Below, in pieces: positions 26,656 to 34,202 of a stretch of 64,000 bases of DNA (the stretch's first letter is position 1; each line of letters opens with the position of its first letter). The position numbers were made by a program, and so were the translations under genes. The notes beneath the pieces were generated by a model. The model worked only from the letters and a program-made list of their open reading frames with translations, made no database searches and was not told the DNA's origin. The stretch comes from Butyricicoccus faecihominis (GTDB taxonomy: Bacteria > Bacillota > Clostridia > Oscillospirales > Butyricicoccaceae). The DNA is taken from positions 62,001-126,000 of the forward strand of contig NZ_JANGCE010000002.1 of assembly GCF_024462775.1 (NCBI RefSeq), read 5' to 3'.

Positions 26656-27846
26656 TTAAAATGTAAAGTAGCTCTTCGGGTCGGTGGTCTGACCGTTGAC
26701 GTACACCTCGAAGTGAAGGTGCGGGCCGGTGGAGTTGCCGGTAGAACCGACATAGCCGATTACCTGTCCCTGCTCGACATACTGGCCCACCGAAACGACC
26801 TGACTGGACTGGTGGCCGTAAGCCGTCATAACGCCGCCGCCGTGGTCGATGACCGTATAGTTGCCATAGCCGGAAACCCAGCCCGCGGTGGTGACGGTAC
26901 CGGAGGCCGCCGCCAAGATCTCCGCGCCGTAGCCCGCCGGGATATCCTCGCCCGCGTGGAACTTACGGGTGCCGAAGATCGGGTGGATACGCCAGCCGTA
27001 CGCCGAGGAATTGGAGGTGCAGCTCGGCGTGGGCCAAACAAAGGTGCCGGAATACGGGATGCCGCCCGCCGCCGCGGACTGGCGGCTCATCGCCGCGATT
27101 TCGCTGCTGACGGACGCCATTTCACTGGCGATGCGGTCATACTCGGCTTCCTGCTCGGATTTATAGGCTTCCAGACTTTCCTGCAAGGCGGCCTGCTGCT
27201 TTTCGTTCGCCGCAAGCTCATCCGCCTTGTAGCTCAGGTTTTCCTGATAGTTTTTCTGTTCATCCTGCGTGGTCTGCAATTCGTCGCGCTTCTTTTCAAT
27301 GTCTTCCTTAGCGGCGCGGAACTCCTCGACCACCTTCTTGTTATGGTCGATCAGCTGGGTGACGACCTCGATGCGGGAAAGCATATCCGTAAGGCTTTTG
27401 GAGTTGAGGACAACTTCCAGATAGGAAGTGTCGCCCTGCTCATAGGTCTCGCGCACGCACTCGTCGAGCTGATCCTTCTTGACCTGCAACTGCTCTTCCG
27501 CAACCGTCAACTCGCTGGTTTTTACATCGATCTGGGTTTGCAGGCGGCTTATGTAATCCTCAACCGTGGCGATTTCCTGCTTGGTCAGCTCGATCTCGCT
27601 ATTAAGCGCTTTTCGCGCGGCCTCGATATCGCTCACCTGATCGCCTAGAGAAGCCAGTTCCGCTTTAATAGCGGATTTCTGTTCCTCCAAGGTGGATAGC
27701 TTATCCTTTAATTCATCCGCGTCCGCCGCCCCCGCCAGAGGGACCAGACCGGAAACGACCACGGAAACCACCATGACGATCACAAGGATCGCGGCGATCG
27801 CACCGGAGATCATACGAATGGTCTTTTTGCTCATCATAGAAATCAC
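26656..27846 (-). CDS. EnvC-like coiled-coil M23 peptidase, partner of FtsEX
   Basis: Predicted secreted peptidoglycan endopeptidase or amidase activator. A signal/anchor segment (ISGAIAAILVIVMVVSVVVSG) leads into a long coiled coil (about 35-245), then a LytM/M23 domain with zinc-site motifs FHAGEDIPAGYG and GPHLHFEV. Both histidine motifs are intact, so it is probably an active hydrolase. It follows ftsX directly, the same logic as EnvC in Gram-negatives and PcsB in streptococci. The start is either GTG 27846 or ATG 27837; AAAGGAG lies 4 nt before the GTG. Confidence 0.93.
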   Translation of the reverse strand: MISMMSKKTIRMISGAIAAILVIVMVVSVVVSGLVPLAGAADADELKDKLSTLEEQKSAIKAELASLGDQVSDIEAARKALNSEIELTKQEIATVEDYISRLQTQIDVKTSELTVAEEQLQVKKDQLDECVRETYEQGDTSYLEVVLNSKSLTDMLSRIEVVTQLIDHNKKVVEEFRAAKEDIEKKRDELQTTQDEQKNYQENLSYKADELAANEKQQAALQESLEAYKSEQEAEYDRIASEMASVSSEIAAMSRQSAAAGGIPYSGTFVWPTPSCTSNSSAYGWRIHPIFGTRKFHAGEDIPAGYGAEILAAASGTVTTAGWVSGYGNYTVIDHGGGVMTAYGHQSSQVVSVGQYVEQGQVIGYVGSTGNSTGPHLHFEVYVNGQTTDPKSYFTF

Positions 27847-27870
27847 ATCGCTCCTTTGCTCAATCGGGAA

Positions 27871-28755
27871 TCAGACATTCATAAACTTGCGGATGCTCGT
27901 GACCGAGCCGCCGATGCCGAACAGCACGCCCGCTCCCGCGAACACGCCGAGCACCAGATACCGCAGGTGGTCAAACGGAACAAGATCGAGCAGCGGTATG
28001 ACGCCGGAAACAACATTTTGCATTTCGGTATACACGCCCCACTCGGCAAAGAAAGCCAAAACACCGGCGAACAGGCCAAGCACCATTCCCTCGATCACAA
28101 AGGGCCAGCGGATGAACCAGTTGGTCGCGCCGACCATCTTCTGAATGGAGATCTCCTCGCGGCGGGCAAACATGGCCAGCTTTACGGTGTTGGAGATGAT
28201 AAAGATCGAAATGAGCGCCAACGCCACGACCATGGCCAACGCGACAATGTTGAACACGCGCTGAATCTGCACCAGCTTAGCAATGGCGGAAGCATCCGCG
28301 CGAACGCGGGCCACGCCTTCCACGGCTTCGATCTCGGCGATCGTCTGGCTGGCGATGCTGGCGTCCTTAAAGGTCAAAACAAAGGAGTTGCGCAGCGGGT
28401 TGTTGCTCGAATCGTAAATATCGAGAATATCGGAATCCTCGCCCATATCGATGCGGTAGTTGGCAAGCGCCTGATCGCGGTCTACGAATTCTATGGTCGC
28501 GACGTTCTCAATATCCTTAAAATCGCGGCCAAGGCTTTTGGCGGCGCGGGTATCGAGGCTGTCGTCAATGAAAACGACGATCTCGCTTTGCTTTTGCAAA
28601 TCGACGATGTTCAGGTCGATATTGAGCGCGATCAGCGTCACGGTCCCGGTAAGAAGGAGACAGGCCAGCATAATGATCACAGCGGCGATGGACATAAAGC
28701 CGTGCGAAAAAATGTTGCGAAAGCCTTCCTTCCAGTAATAACTAAAGCTTCTCAT
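27871..28755 (-). CDS. ftsX: Cell-division permease FtsX
   Basis: Membrane half of the FtsEX complex that gates peptidoglycan hydrolysis. An N-terminal helix (IAAVIIMLACLLLTGTVTLIAL), an extracellular domain containing EIVVFIDDSLD, and three C-terminal helices with the REEISIQKMVGATNWFIRWPF signature show the standard FtsX plan. I favour the ATG at 28755 ([14 protein letters not shown]); a GTG at 28770 would add five residues. The gene overlaps the ftsE end by 14 bp. Confidence 0.95.
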   Translation of the reverse strand: MRSFSYYWKEGFRNIFSHGFMSIAAVIIMLACLLLTGTVTLIALNIDLNIVDLQKQSEIVVFIDDSLDTRAAKSLGRDFKDIENVATIEFVDRDQALANYRIDMGEDSDILDIYDSSNNPLRNSFVLTFKDASIASQTIAEIEAVEGVARVRADASAIAKLVQIQRVFNIVALAMVVALALISIFIISNTVKLAMFARREEISIQKMVGATNWFIRWPFVIEGMVLGLFAGVLAFFAEWGVYTEMQNVVSGVIPLLDLVPFDHLRYLVLGVFAGAGVLFGIGGSVTSIRKFMNV

Positions 28756-29431
28756 AATTATAGTACCCACCTGTCTGGTCGCTGATGATTTCGCCCTGAT
28801 CGATCACGACGACGCGCTTTTCAAACTCGTCCACAAGCCCCTTTTCGTGCGTGACGATCAGCACGGTCGTGCCCAATTCGTTGATCTTCTCGAACAGCGT
28901 CATCAGTTCGAGGGAGCGGGCGGGATCAAGGTTGCCGGTCGGTTCGTCCGCAATGATCAGGCGCGGATTATTGACCAGCGCGCGGGCCACCGCGACACGC
29001 TGCTGCTCGCCGCCCGAAAGGTTCATCGGCTTTTCACCGGCCTTTTCCGCAAGGCCGACCAGATCGAGCACATACGGCACGCGTTCTTTGATCGCGCGGC
29101 TTTTGGCGCCGATCGTCCGCATCGCAAAGGCGACGTTTTCATAGACCGTCTTATTCACGATCAGGCGAAAATCCTGAAACACCACGCCAAGCGTGCGCCG
29201 CAGGTAAGGAATCTGCCGTTTTTTCATTTCCCCAATGTTGTAGTTATTGACCAGTACCCGCCCTTCGGTGGGCCGCACCTCGCCGGTCAAAAGCTTTATC
29301 ATGGTCGTTTTGCCCGAACCGGACGCGCCGACCAAAAAGACAAATTCACCCGCTTCAATGTGCAGGCTCACTTTGTTCACAGCGCGCGTGCCATTGTCGT
29401 ACACCATGGTGGCGTCTGTCATTCGTATCAC
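28742..29431 (-). CDS. ftsE: Cell-division ATP-binding protein FtsE
   Basis: ATPase of the FtsEX complex. Walker [11 protein letters not shown]-loop VFQDFRL, signature [15 protein letters not shown], Walker [14 protein letters not shown] and the switch histidine VTHEKG are all present. The start is GTG at 29431 with GGGGAGG 7 nt upstream, giving the usual 229 residues; the frame stays open upstream without a ribosome-binding site. First gene of ftsE-ftsX-M23-ctpA. Confidence 0.96.
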   Translation of the reverse strand: MIRMTDATMVYDNGTRAVNKVSLHIEAGEFVFLVGASGSGKTTMIKLLTGEVRPTEGRVLVNNYNIGEMKKRQIPYLRRTLGVVFQDFRLIVNKTVYENVAFAMRTIGAKSRAIKERVPYVLDLVGLAEKAGEKPMNLSGGEQQRVAVARALVNNPRLIIADEPTGNLDPARSLELMTLFEKINELGTTVLIVTHEKGLVDEFEKRVVVIDQGEIISDQTGGYYNYEKL

Positions 29432-29470
29432 AGGTAGTCCTCCCCGGATTTCTGTTCTTTTTACAAAAAA

Positions 29471-29504
29471 AGACAAAGGCGCGTGCGTATGCGCGCCTCT
29501 GTCT
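29471..29504 (-). terminator. Terminator-like hairpin in front of ftsE
   Basis: On the minus strand AGACAGAGGCGCG pairs with CGCGCCTTTGTCT (one G-T pair) and is followed by seven T. It lies between the PucR gene and ftsE and overlaps the predicted start of the ftsE promoter, so it most likely ends the PucR transcript. Confidence 0.7.
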
Positions 29505-29533
29505 ATTGTAACAGATATTCCCCAAACGCGCAA
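29505..29533 (-). promoter_or_regulatory. Predicted ftsE promoter
   Basis: TTGCGC, 17 bp, TACAAT on the minus strand. Its start point would fall at the edge of the hairpin at 29471-29504. Confidence 0.5.
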
Positions 29534-29667
29534 GTCGACAATTCCTGTCAAAACCCCGCATAAGACGGTTTTTTTGTGAAGATTTCATGGATTTTTGGTA
29601 ACACCGGCAATTCTTCCGCGCCGATTCCGCATCCCCGGTCGAAACTCTGTATTTTGATAAAACGCTT

Positions 29668-30759
29668 TTACCGGTTGTTCTCCTCGCGGCTCGCCAGATA
29701 CTTGCGTACCATGAGCGCGACCTTAAATACGATCGCGTGGTCGAACTCGCGCAGATCGAGACCGGTGAGCTTCTTGATCTTTTCCAGACGGTACACCAGC
29801 GTGTTGCGGTGCACGAACAACTTGCGCGAAGTCTCGGACACGTTCAGGTTGTTCTCAAAAAACTTTTGAATGGTAAAGAGCGTTTCCTGATCGAGCGAAT
29901 CGATAGAGCCTTTTTTGAACACCTCGGTCAAGAACATTTCGCACAGCGTGATCGGAAGCTGATAGATCAGTCGGCCAATGCCGAGGTTTTCAAAGCTGAT
30001 GATACTCTTTTCCGTATCGAACACGCCGCCAACCTCAATCGCGGTCTGCGCTTCCTTAAAGGAGCGGGCGATGTCCTTCATCTGGGACGAGATCGAACCG
30101 ATGCCAATCAGGCTCTTGACCGAAAGCTCGGTTTCGAGCGCCTCTTCGATCGCCGCGGCGGACTTGGTCAGCTCCTTCAAATCACAGCCGGCCTTGACCT
30201 CGCGAACGACGACGATATCGCTCTCCGAAATATGCAGCACAAAATCGCGCTGCTTGTCCGGAAACAGGCTGGTCACCACGTCGATGGCGGCGACGTCCGC
30301 CGGGGCCTGCTGGCGGATCAGGAATACCACGCGCGGCACATCGTTCCCAAAGTGCAGTTCGCGGGACTTGATGTAGATATCGCCGGGCAGGATATTATCC
30401 AGAATAATGTTTTTTACAAAAGTCGCCTTGTCGTGCTTTTCATCGTAAAGCGTCTTGACGTTGTTGATCGCGACTGCCACCAGCGAACAAATGCTGCGGG
30501 CAAGCTCATCTTCGCCCTGTACAAACACGGCGTACTCCATGCGGGAGGTCCTGTCCCCCGTGGTGTGGTAAGTATATCCGCCAAAGCGCACCAACTCTCC
30601 GGCAAAGCCAAGCTCGGTGACCGCTTCCTCGCGCATCTCACCGATACGAGGCAGATCGGTGCATGCGATGACCGCTCCTGAAGCATCCACGATGCCAATG
30701 GTGCGATCCACCGTATCCTTCATCTGCAAAATGATCGACTGGAACAATCTCGAAGCCAT
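29668..30759 (-). CDS. PucR/CdaR-type transcriptional regulator
   Basis: A 363-residue cytoplasmic regulator. The N-terminal part resembles a sugar-diacid/GAF-like sensor (IGIVDASGAVIACTDLPRIGE, YAVFVQGEDELARSICSLVAVAI), the middle a GGDEF-like PucR region, and the C-terminus the PucR helix-turn-helix VSETSRKLFVHRNTLVYRL. The chosen start is ATG 30759 with AAAGG 8 nt upstream; the frame extends further without a good site. Ligand and targets unknown. It lies directly upstream of ftsE but is separated by a terminator. Confidence 0.85.
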   Translation of the reverse strand: MASRLFQSIILQMKDTVDRTIGIVDASGAVIACTDLPRIGEMREEAVTELGFAGELVRFGGYTYHTTGDRTSRMEYAVFVQGEDELARSICSLVAVAINNVKTLYDEKHDKATFVKNIILDNILPGDIYIKSRELHFGNDVPRVVFLIRQQAPADVAAIDVVTSLFPDKQRDFVLHISESDIVVVREVKAGCDLKELTKSAAAIEEALETELSVKSLIGIGSISSQMKDIARSFKEAQTAIEVGGVFDTEKSIISFENLGIGRLIYQLPITLCEMFLTEVFKKGSIDSLDQETLFTIQKFFENNLNVSETSRKLFVHRNTLVYRLEKIKKLTGLDLREFDHAIVFKVALMVRKYLASREENNR

Positions 30760-30988
30760 TTCCATCACCTTTCCCGACTGTCGTTTACCCTCTTCTTCTC
30801 CTGCGCCGAACGCGCCCCTCATCTGAAGGTCTCTTCTTTGTGCGCTGTCATATGCGTGCTCGTTTAAACGGTTATGAGGAACCATCATTGTTCACAAGAA
30901 TAAGACGGCATCCCTGTGCATTTTAAGTAATTATATCACAACCGTCAATAGTTTTGTACAAATTTTTTAAAAATTCTTTGTAGAAATT

Positions 30989-31738
30989 TTATTTTTTTGT
31001 TGAGGTCGCCGCGGCAAGCCCCTCCGAAGGGCGCAAAAGCGCGATTTCAGCCTCCGTCAGCGGACGGTATGCGCCGGGCGCGAGCGACGTGTCCAGCCCC
31101 AGCGCGCCGATCGACAGCCGCTTGAGCGCGTTCACCTCCGCCCCCACGGCTTTGAGCATGCGTTTCACTTGATGGTACTTGCCCTCACACAAGGTGACGC
31201 GCACGGTGAGCGCGGGCGCGTCGCGCACGATCTCCAACGCGGCGGGGCGGCATACCGTGCCGTCCCCCAGCGTCAGCCCCTCGCGAAAACGGGCTTCGGC
31301 GTCCGGCGCGAGCTCACCGTCGCACACGGCTTCGTACAGCTTTTGCACATGGCGGCCCGGGGCCATGAGCGCGTGGCTCAAAGCGCCGTCGTCCGTGATC
31401 AAAAGCAGCCCTTCCGTGTCCTTATCCAGCCGGCCGATCGCAAACAGGCCCTTGCGCTCGTTCTCGGGAAACAGCTCCATCACCGTTTGATGGCGGCCGT
31501 CCCTGTTGGCGGTTATGACGCCGGCGGGTTTATTGAGCATATAATACCGCTGAGCGCGGTAACAAAGCGCCCTGCCGTCCAGCGTGAGCGCGGCAAGATC
31601 GGGATCGGCCTTATACGCGGGATCGCGTACGGTTTGTCCGTCCACTGTCACACGGCCCGCGCGGACCCACGCGGCGACCTCGCGCCTGCTGCCGCAGTTG
31701 AGATGTGTGAGAATTTTATCCAAACGCATTCCGGGCAT
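30989..31738 (-). CDS. RsuA/RluB-family rRNA pseudouridine synthase
   Basis: Isomerises a specific uridine in rRNA. An N-terminal S4 domain (MRLDKILTHLNCGSRREVAAWVRAG) precedes the catalytic domain with YYMLNKPAGVIT and GRLDKDTEGLLLITDDG, which contains the catalytic aspartate. The target site (16S or 23S) cannot be set by reading. ATG 31738 has GGGAGG 6 nt upstream, which decides the start over the ATG at 31756. A promoter lies at 31771-31799. Confidence 0.93.
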   Translation of the reverse strand: MPGMRLDKILTHLNCGSRREVAAWVRAGRVTVDGQTVRDPAYKADPDLAALTLDGRALCYRAQRYYMLNKPAGVITANRDGRHQTVMELFPENERKGLFAIGRLDKDTEGLLLITDDGALSHALMAPGRHVQKLYEAVCDGELAPDAEARFREGLTLGDGTVCRPAALEIVRDAPALTVRVTLCEGKYHQVKRMLKAVGAEVNALKRLSIGALGLDTSLAPGAYRPLTEAEIALLRPSEGLAAATSTKK

Positions 31739-31770
31739 TTTGTGCCTCCCGACCATCGATTACTGCAAAT

Positions 31771-31799
31771 AGCATAACACTTTTTCGCAATTTGCACAA
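31771..31799 (-). promoter_or_regulatory. Predicted promoter of the pseudouridine synthase gene
   Basis: TTGTGC, 17 bp, TATGCT on the minus strand, about 30 bp before the ATG. Confidence 0.5.
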
Positions 31800-31902
31800 T
31801 AGACAATCGTAAAAAAAGTGTATTTCTATCAGGCAACCGTGCGAAACAGAGAAACCAACAGCCATTTTTTGTGCGAATCGGCGTATACATTTGCATAAAA
31901 AC

Positions 31903-31932
31903 AGCCCGCCGCAGACTCTGCTGCGGCGGGCT
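31903..31932 (-). terminator. Terminator after the DUF4830-like gene
   Basis: AGCCCGCCGCAG / CTGCGGCGGGCT, a perfect 12-bp stem, followed on the minus strand by TGTTTTTATG, 12 bp past the stop. Confidence 0.8.
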
Positions 31933-31944
31933 TTGGGTGTCATA

Positions 31945-32625
31945 TTACTCGCTTGGCGCGCTTTCTGGCGTATCGCTGGCGTCCGCCGGCGGGGTCTCCG
32001 CACTGTCGGATGGGGCGGCCGCGTCCTCTGATGGAGTCGCGTCGGGCGCCGCCGTGCCCTCAGAAGGCGTTTCCGCGCCTTCCTCCGGCGGGGTCTGGCC
32101 GTCCTGCTGGGGCTGGCCGGTCTGCGGCGCGGCCGTCTTTTCCTCCGGCATGCCGGTGATTCCGTGCACAAAGCCGTCCGCCTCGGCGGCGCTGATATCG
32201 GCCGCGATCAGCTTGTTTTTGCGGATAAGCAAATTGGCGGTCACGCCCTCCGCCCCGCTGGGATATTCGGTCAGTTCATAGGTGTAAAGCGTGGCGCGTT
32301 TGCCCTGATAGGGCGTAAGATCGAGGCCCTGCGCGAGCTGAATGGCGTTGTAGGCCTCGTATGTTTCATCGAAGGTCTTGGGCACCTGCACCTCGCGCTC
32401 GCTGCGCGGCTCCGGTTCGACCTTCCAGCCGAAGCTGTTTAGAAGCGCGACGCGCTGCTCATTGTTCTTTAGTTTGGCGTCCATCCCCTCGGCCGCCGTA
32501 GCCTCCGCGCTGGCCGGTTCCGCCGCGTCGGGCACAAGCGCCGATACGCCCCACACGACCGCACCGACCACTAAAACGCCCGCAATCGCCTTTTTTACCG
32601 ATACCTTAGTTGCGTAAACGATCAT
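31945..32625 (-). CDS. DUF4830-like membrane-anchored protein with Pro/Ala/Glu-rich tail
   Basis: Unknown function. One N-terminal membrane segment (AIAGVLVVGAVVWGVSALV) anchors an extracellular domain resembling DUF4830: LLNSFGWKVEPEP, FDETYEAYNAIQLAQGLDL and KRATLYTYELTEYP. After about residue 165 comes a disordered tail of Pro, Ala, Ser, Glu and Thr. The start at 32625 has GGAGGG upstream; an ATG eight codons earlier is unsupported. It has its own terminator. Confidence 0.7.
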   Translation of the reverse strand: MIVYATKVSVKKAIAGVLVVGAVVWGVSALVPDAAEPASAEATAAEGMDAKLKNNEQRVALLNSFGWKVEPEPRSEREVQVPKTFDETYEAYNAIQLAQGLDLTPYQGKRATLYTYELTEYPSGAEGVTANLLIRKNKLIAADISAAEADGFVHGITGMPEEKTAAPQTGQPQQDGQTPPEEGAETPSEGTAAPDATPSEDAAAPSDSAETPPADASDTPESAPSE

Positions 32626-32691
32626 TTTCGTCCCTCCTGCCGCTAACATGGTCTATCCTATGCGGCGGGCGGACGGGTCAGAACAAAAAAG

Positions 32692-33894
32692 TTAAACAAG
32701 CTCCGCGGCAAACGCCTGCGCGAGCGCGTGCAGGCTTTCGCGCTGCACCTCGGTCAGCGAGGACCTGAGCGAGACCGGGTTCTCCATCACGTTCATGGCT
32801 TTCATTTCTGCAAGGCGCGCGGCCATGTGCTTGGCCGCCACGGGCGCCCAAGTGCCGTTATCGATCAGGGCCACCGTGCGGTTCTGCACGTTCAGCGCCT
32901 TCATATCGCTCATCAGCGCTTCCATTTTGGGATGCAGATTGCCATTATACGTCGGCGCGGCAAAGACAAGATGACTGCACCGGAAGATTTCGGCGATCAG
33001 GTCGGACAGATCGGCATCCGATACATCGTACATCTTGATATCATGCACGCCCGCTTCGGCCAGTTCGCCCGCAAGGACGGAGGCGGCGTTTTCGGTATTG
33101 CCGTACATGGTGGCGTAAAGGATGAGCACCGCTTTATCTTCCGGTTCGTAGGTGCTCCATTTCTGGTATTTCTCCACCAGCACCTCCGGATGCGCGCGCC
33201 AGACCGGCCCGTGCAGCGGGCAAAGGAACTGGATATCGAGCAGCGCGGCCTTTTTCAGCACCGTCTGCACCTGCGCGCCGTATTTTCCCACAATGTTGGC
33301 GTAATAACGGCGGGCGTCGGTCATCCAGTTCTGGTCAAAGGTGATCTCATCGTCAAACAAATTGCCGGCCAGCGCGCCGAACGTGCCGAAAGCGTCGGCG
33401 GAGAACAGGGTCTTGCCCAGCTCGTCGTAAGTGACCATGACCTCGGGCCAGTGCACCATGGGCGCCATGAGAAAATGCAGCGTGTGGCGGCCGGTGGAGA
33501 GCTTGTCCCCCTCGGCGACGACGAGCGTACGGTCGCTCACGTTGAGCGGGAAAAACTGGCCGATCATGGACAGGGCTTTGGCGCTGCAAACCAGCTTGAC
33601 ATCCGGCCAGCGGCGCAGCGTTTCGCCCAGCAGCACGCAGTGATCGGGCTCCATGTGGTGGATGACCAAATAATCGAGCGCGCGGCCATCCAAACCATGC
33701 TCCAAATTTTCAAAAAACAGGCGGCCAATGGCTTCATCCGCCGTATCAAACAGTACGGTCTTTTCATCCAGCAGCAGATAGCTGTTGTACGACACGCCGC
33801 GCGGGATTGGAAAAAGGTTTTCAAACCGGTTCAGCCGGCGGTCGCTGCCGCCGATATAAAGAAGATCATCCGTAATTTTTCTTGTGCAATACAT
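32692..33894 (-). CDS. fprA: A-type flavoprotein FprA (flavodiiron oxygen/NO reductase)
   Basis: Reduces O2 to water (or NO to N2O) and protects anaerobes. The N-terminal metallo-beta-lactamase domain carries the diiron motif HHMEPDHC near residue 79, HWPEVMVTYDE and a later DAFG; the C-terminal flavodoxin domain starts with LILYATMYGNTENAAS and contains VFAAPTYNGNLHPKM. There is no rubredoxin or flavin-reductase fusion, so an external donor is needed. 400 residues is standard. AATGGAGG precedes the ATG. Confidence 0.95.
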   Translation of the reverse strand: MYCTRKITDDLLYIGGSDRRLNRFENLFPIPRGVSYNSYLLLDEKTVLFDTADEAIGRLFFENLEHGLDGRALDYLVIHHMEPDHCVLLGETLRRWPDVKLVCSAKALSMIGQFFPLNVSDRTLVVAEGDKLSTGRHTLHFLMAPMVHWPEVMVTYDELGKTLFSADAFGTFGALAGNLFDDEITFDQNWMTDARRYYANIVGKYGAQVQTVLKKAALLDIQFLCPLHGPVWRAHPEVLVEKYQKWSTYEPEDKAVLILYATMYGNTENAASVLAGELAEAGVHDIKMYDVSDADLSDLIAEIFRCSHLVFAAPTYNGNLHPKMEALMSDMKALNVQNRTVALIDNGTWAPVAAKHMAARLAEMKAMNVMENPVSLRSSLTEVQRESLHALAQAFAAELV

Positions 33895-34130
33895 ATTAAG
33901 GTGTGCACCTCCATTACTTCTAAGTCTGCTTCCAGTATACCACGTATTTTTCTCTAAGTGTATACAAAAATCCTGCCACGCAAACCGTGCGCTTCGTCAA
34001 AAAAGCACGGATTCGCCGTATTTAATGCGCCCGCTCCGCCTTACGGGCGGCCGCTCATATGCCGCTTGCATGAAACCGGCCGCCCCTGCCCGGTCATGCT
34101 GGACCTGCCACTGCTCGACACGCGGCGGGG

Positions 34131-34154
34131 GCGCGAGGGGCTCTTTAACACGCT
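34131..34154 (-). repeat. Short interspersed element, copy B
   Basis: 22 of 24 bases match 11665-11688. It abuts the EF-G-like gene's terminator on its 3' side in minus-strand orientation. Confidence 0.65.
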
Positions 34155-34190
34155 AAAAGGAACCGGAGAAGGCTTTCTCCGGTTCCTTTT
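34155..34190 (-). terminator. Terminator of the EF-G-like gene
   Basis: Perfect 16-bp stem AAAAGGAACCGGAGAA / TTCTCCGGTTCCTTTT around a 4-nt loop, 12 bp past the stop. A and T tracts on both sides allow bidirectional function. Confidence 0.85.
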
Positions 34191-34202
34191 TGGGTTTTTC
34201 TG

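Larger units (their letters stand above)
33895..34202. other. 308-bp intergenic stretch between fprA and the EF-G-like gene
   Basis: No supported gene. It contains a TATACT-like box for fprA (33934-33939), a GC-rich stem CGCCCG...CGGGCG near 34028-34043, the second copy of the short interspersed element (34131-34154) and the EF-G terminator. A 100-codon plus-strand frame crosses it but has no ribosome-binding site and runs through the terminator. Confidence 0.55.
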
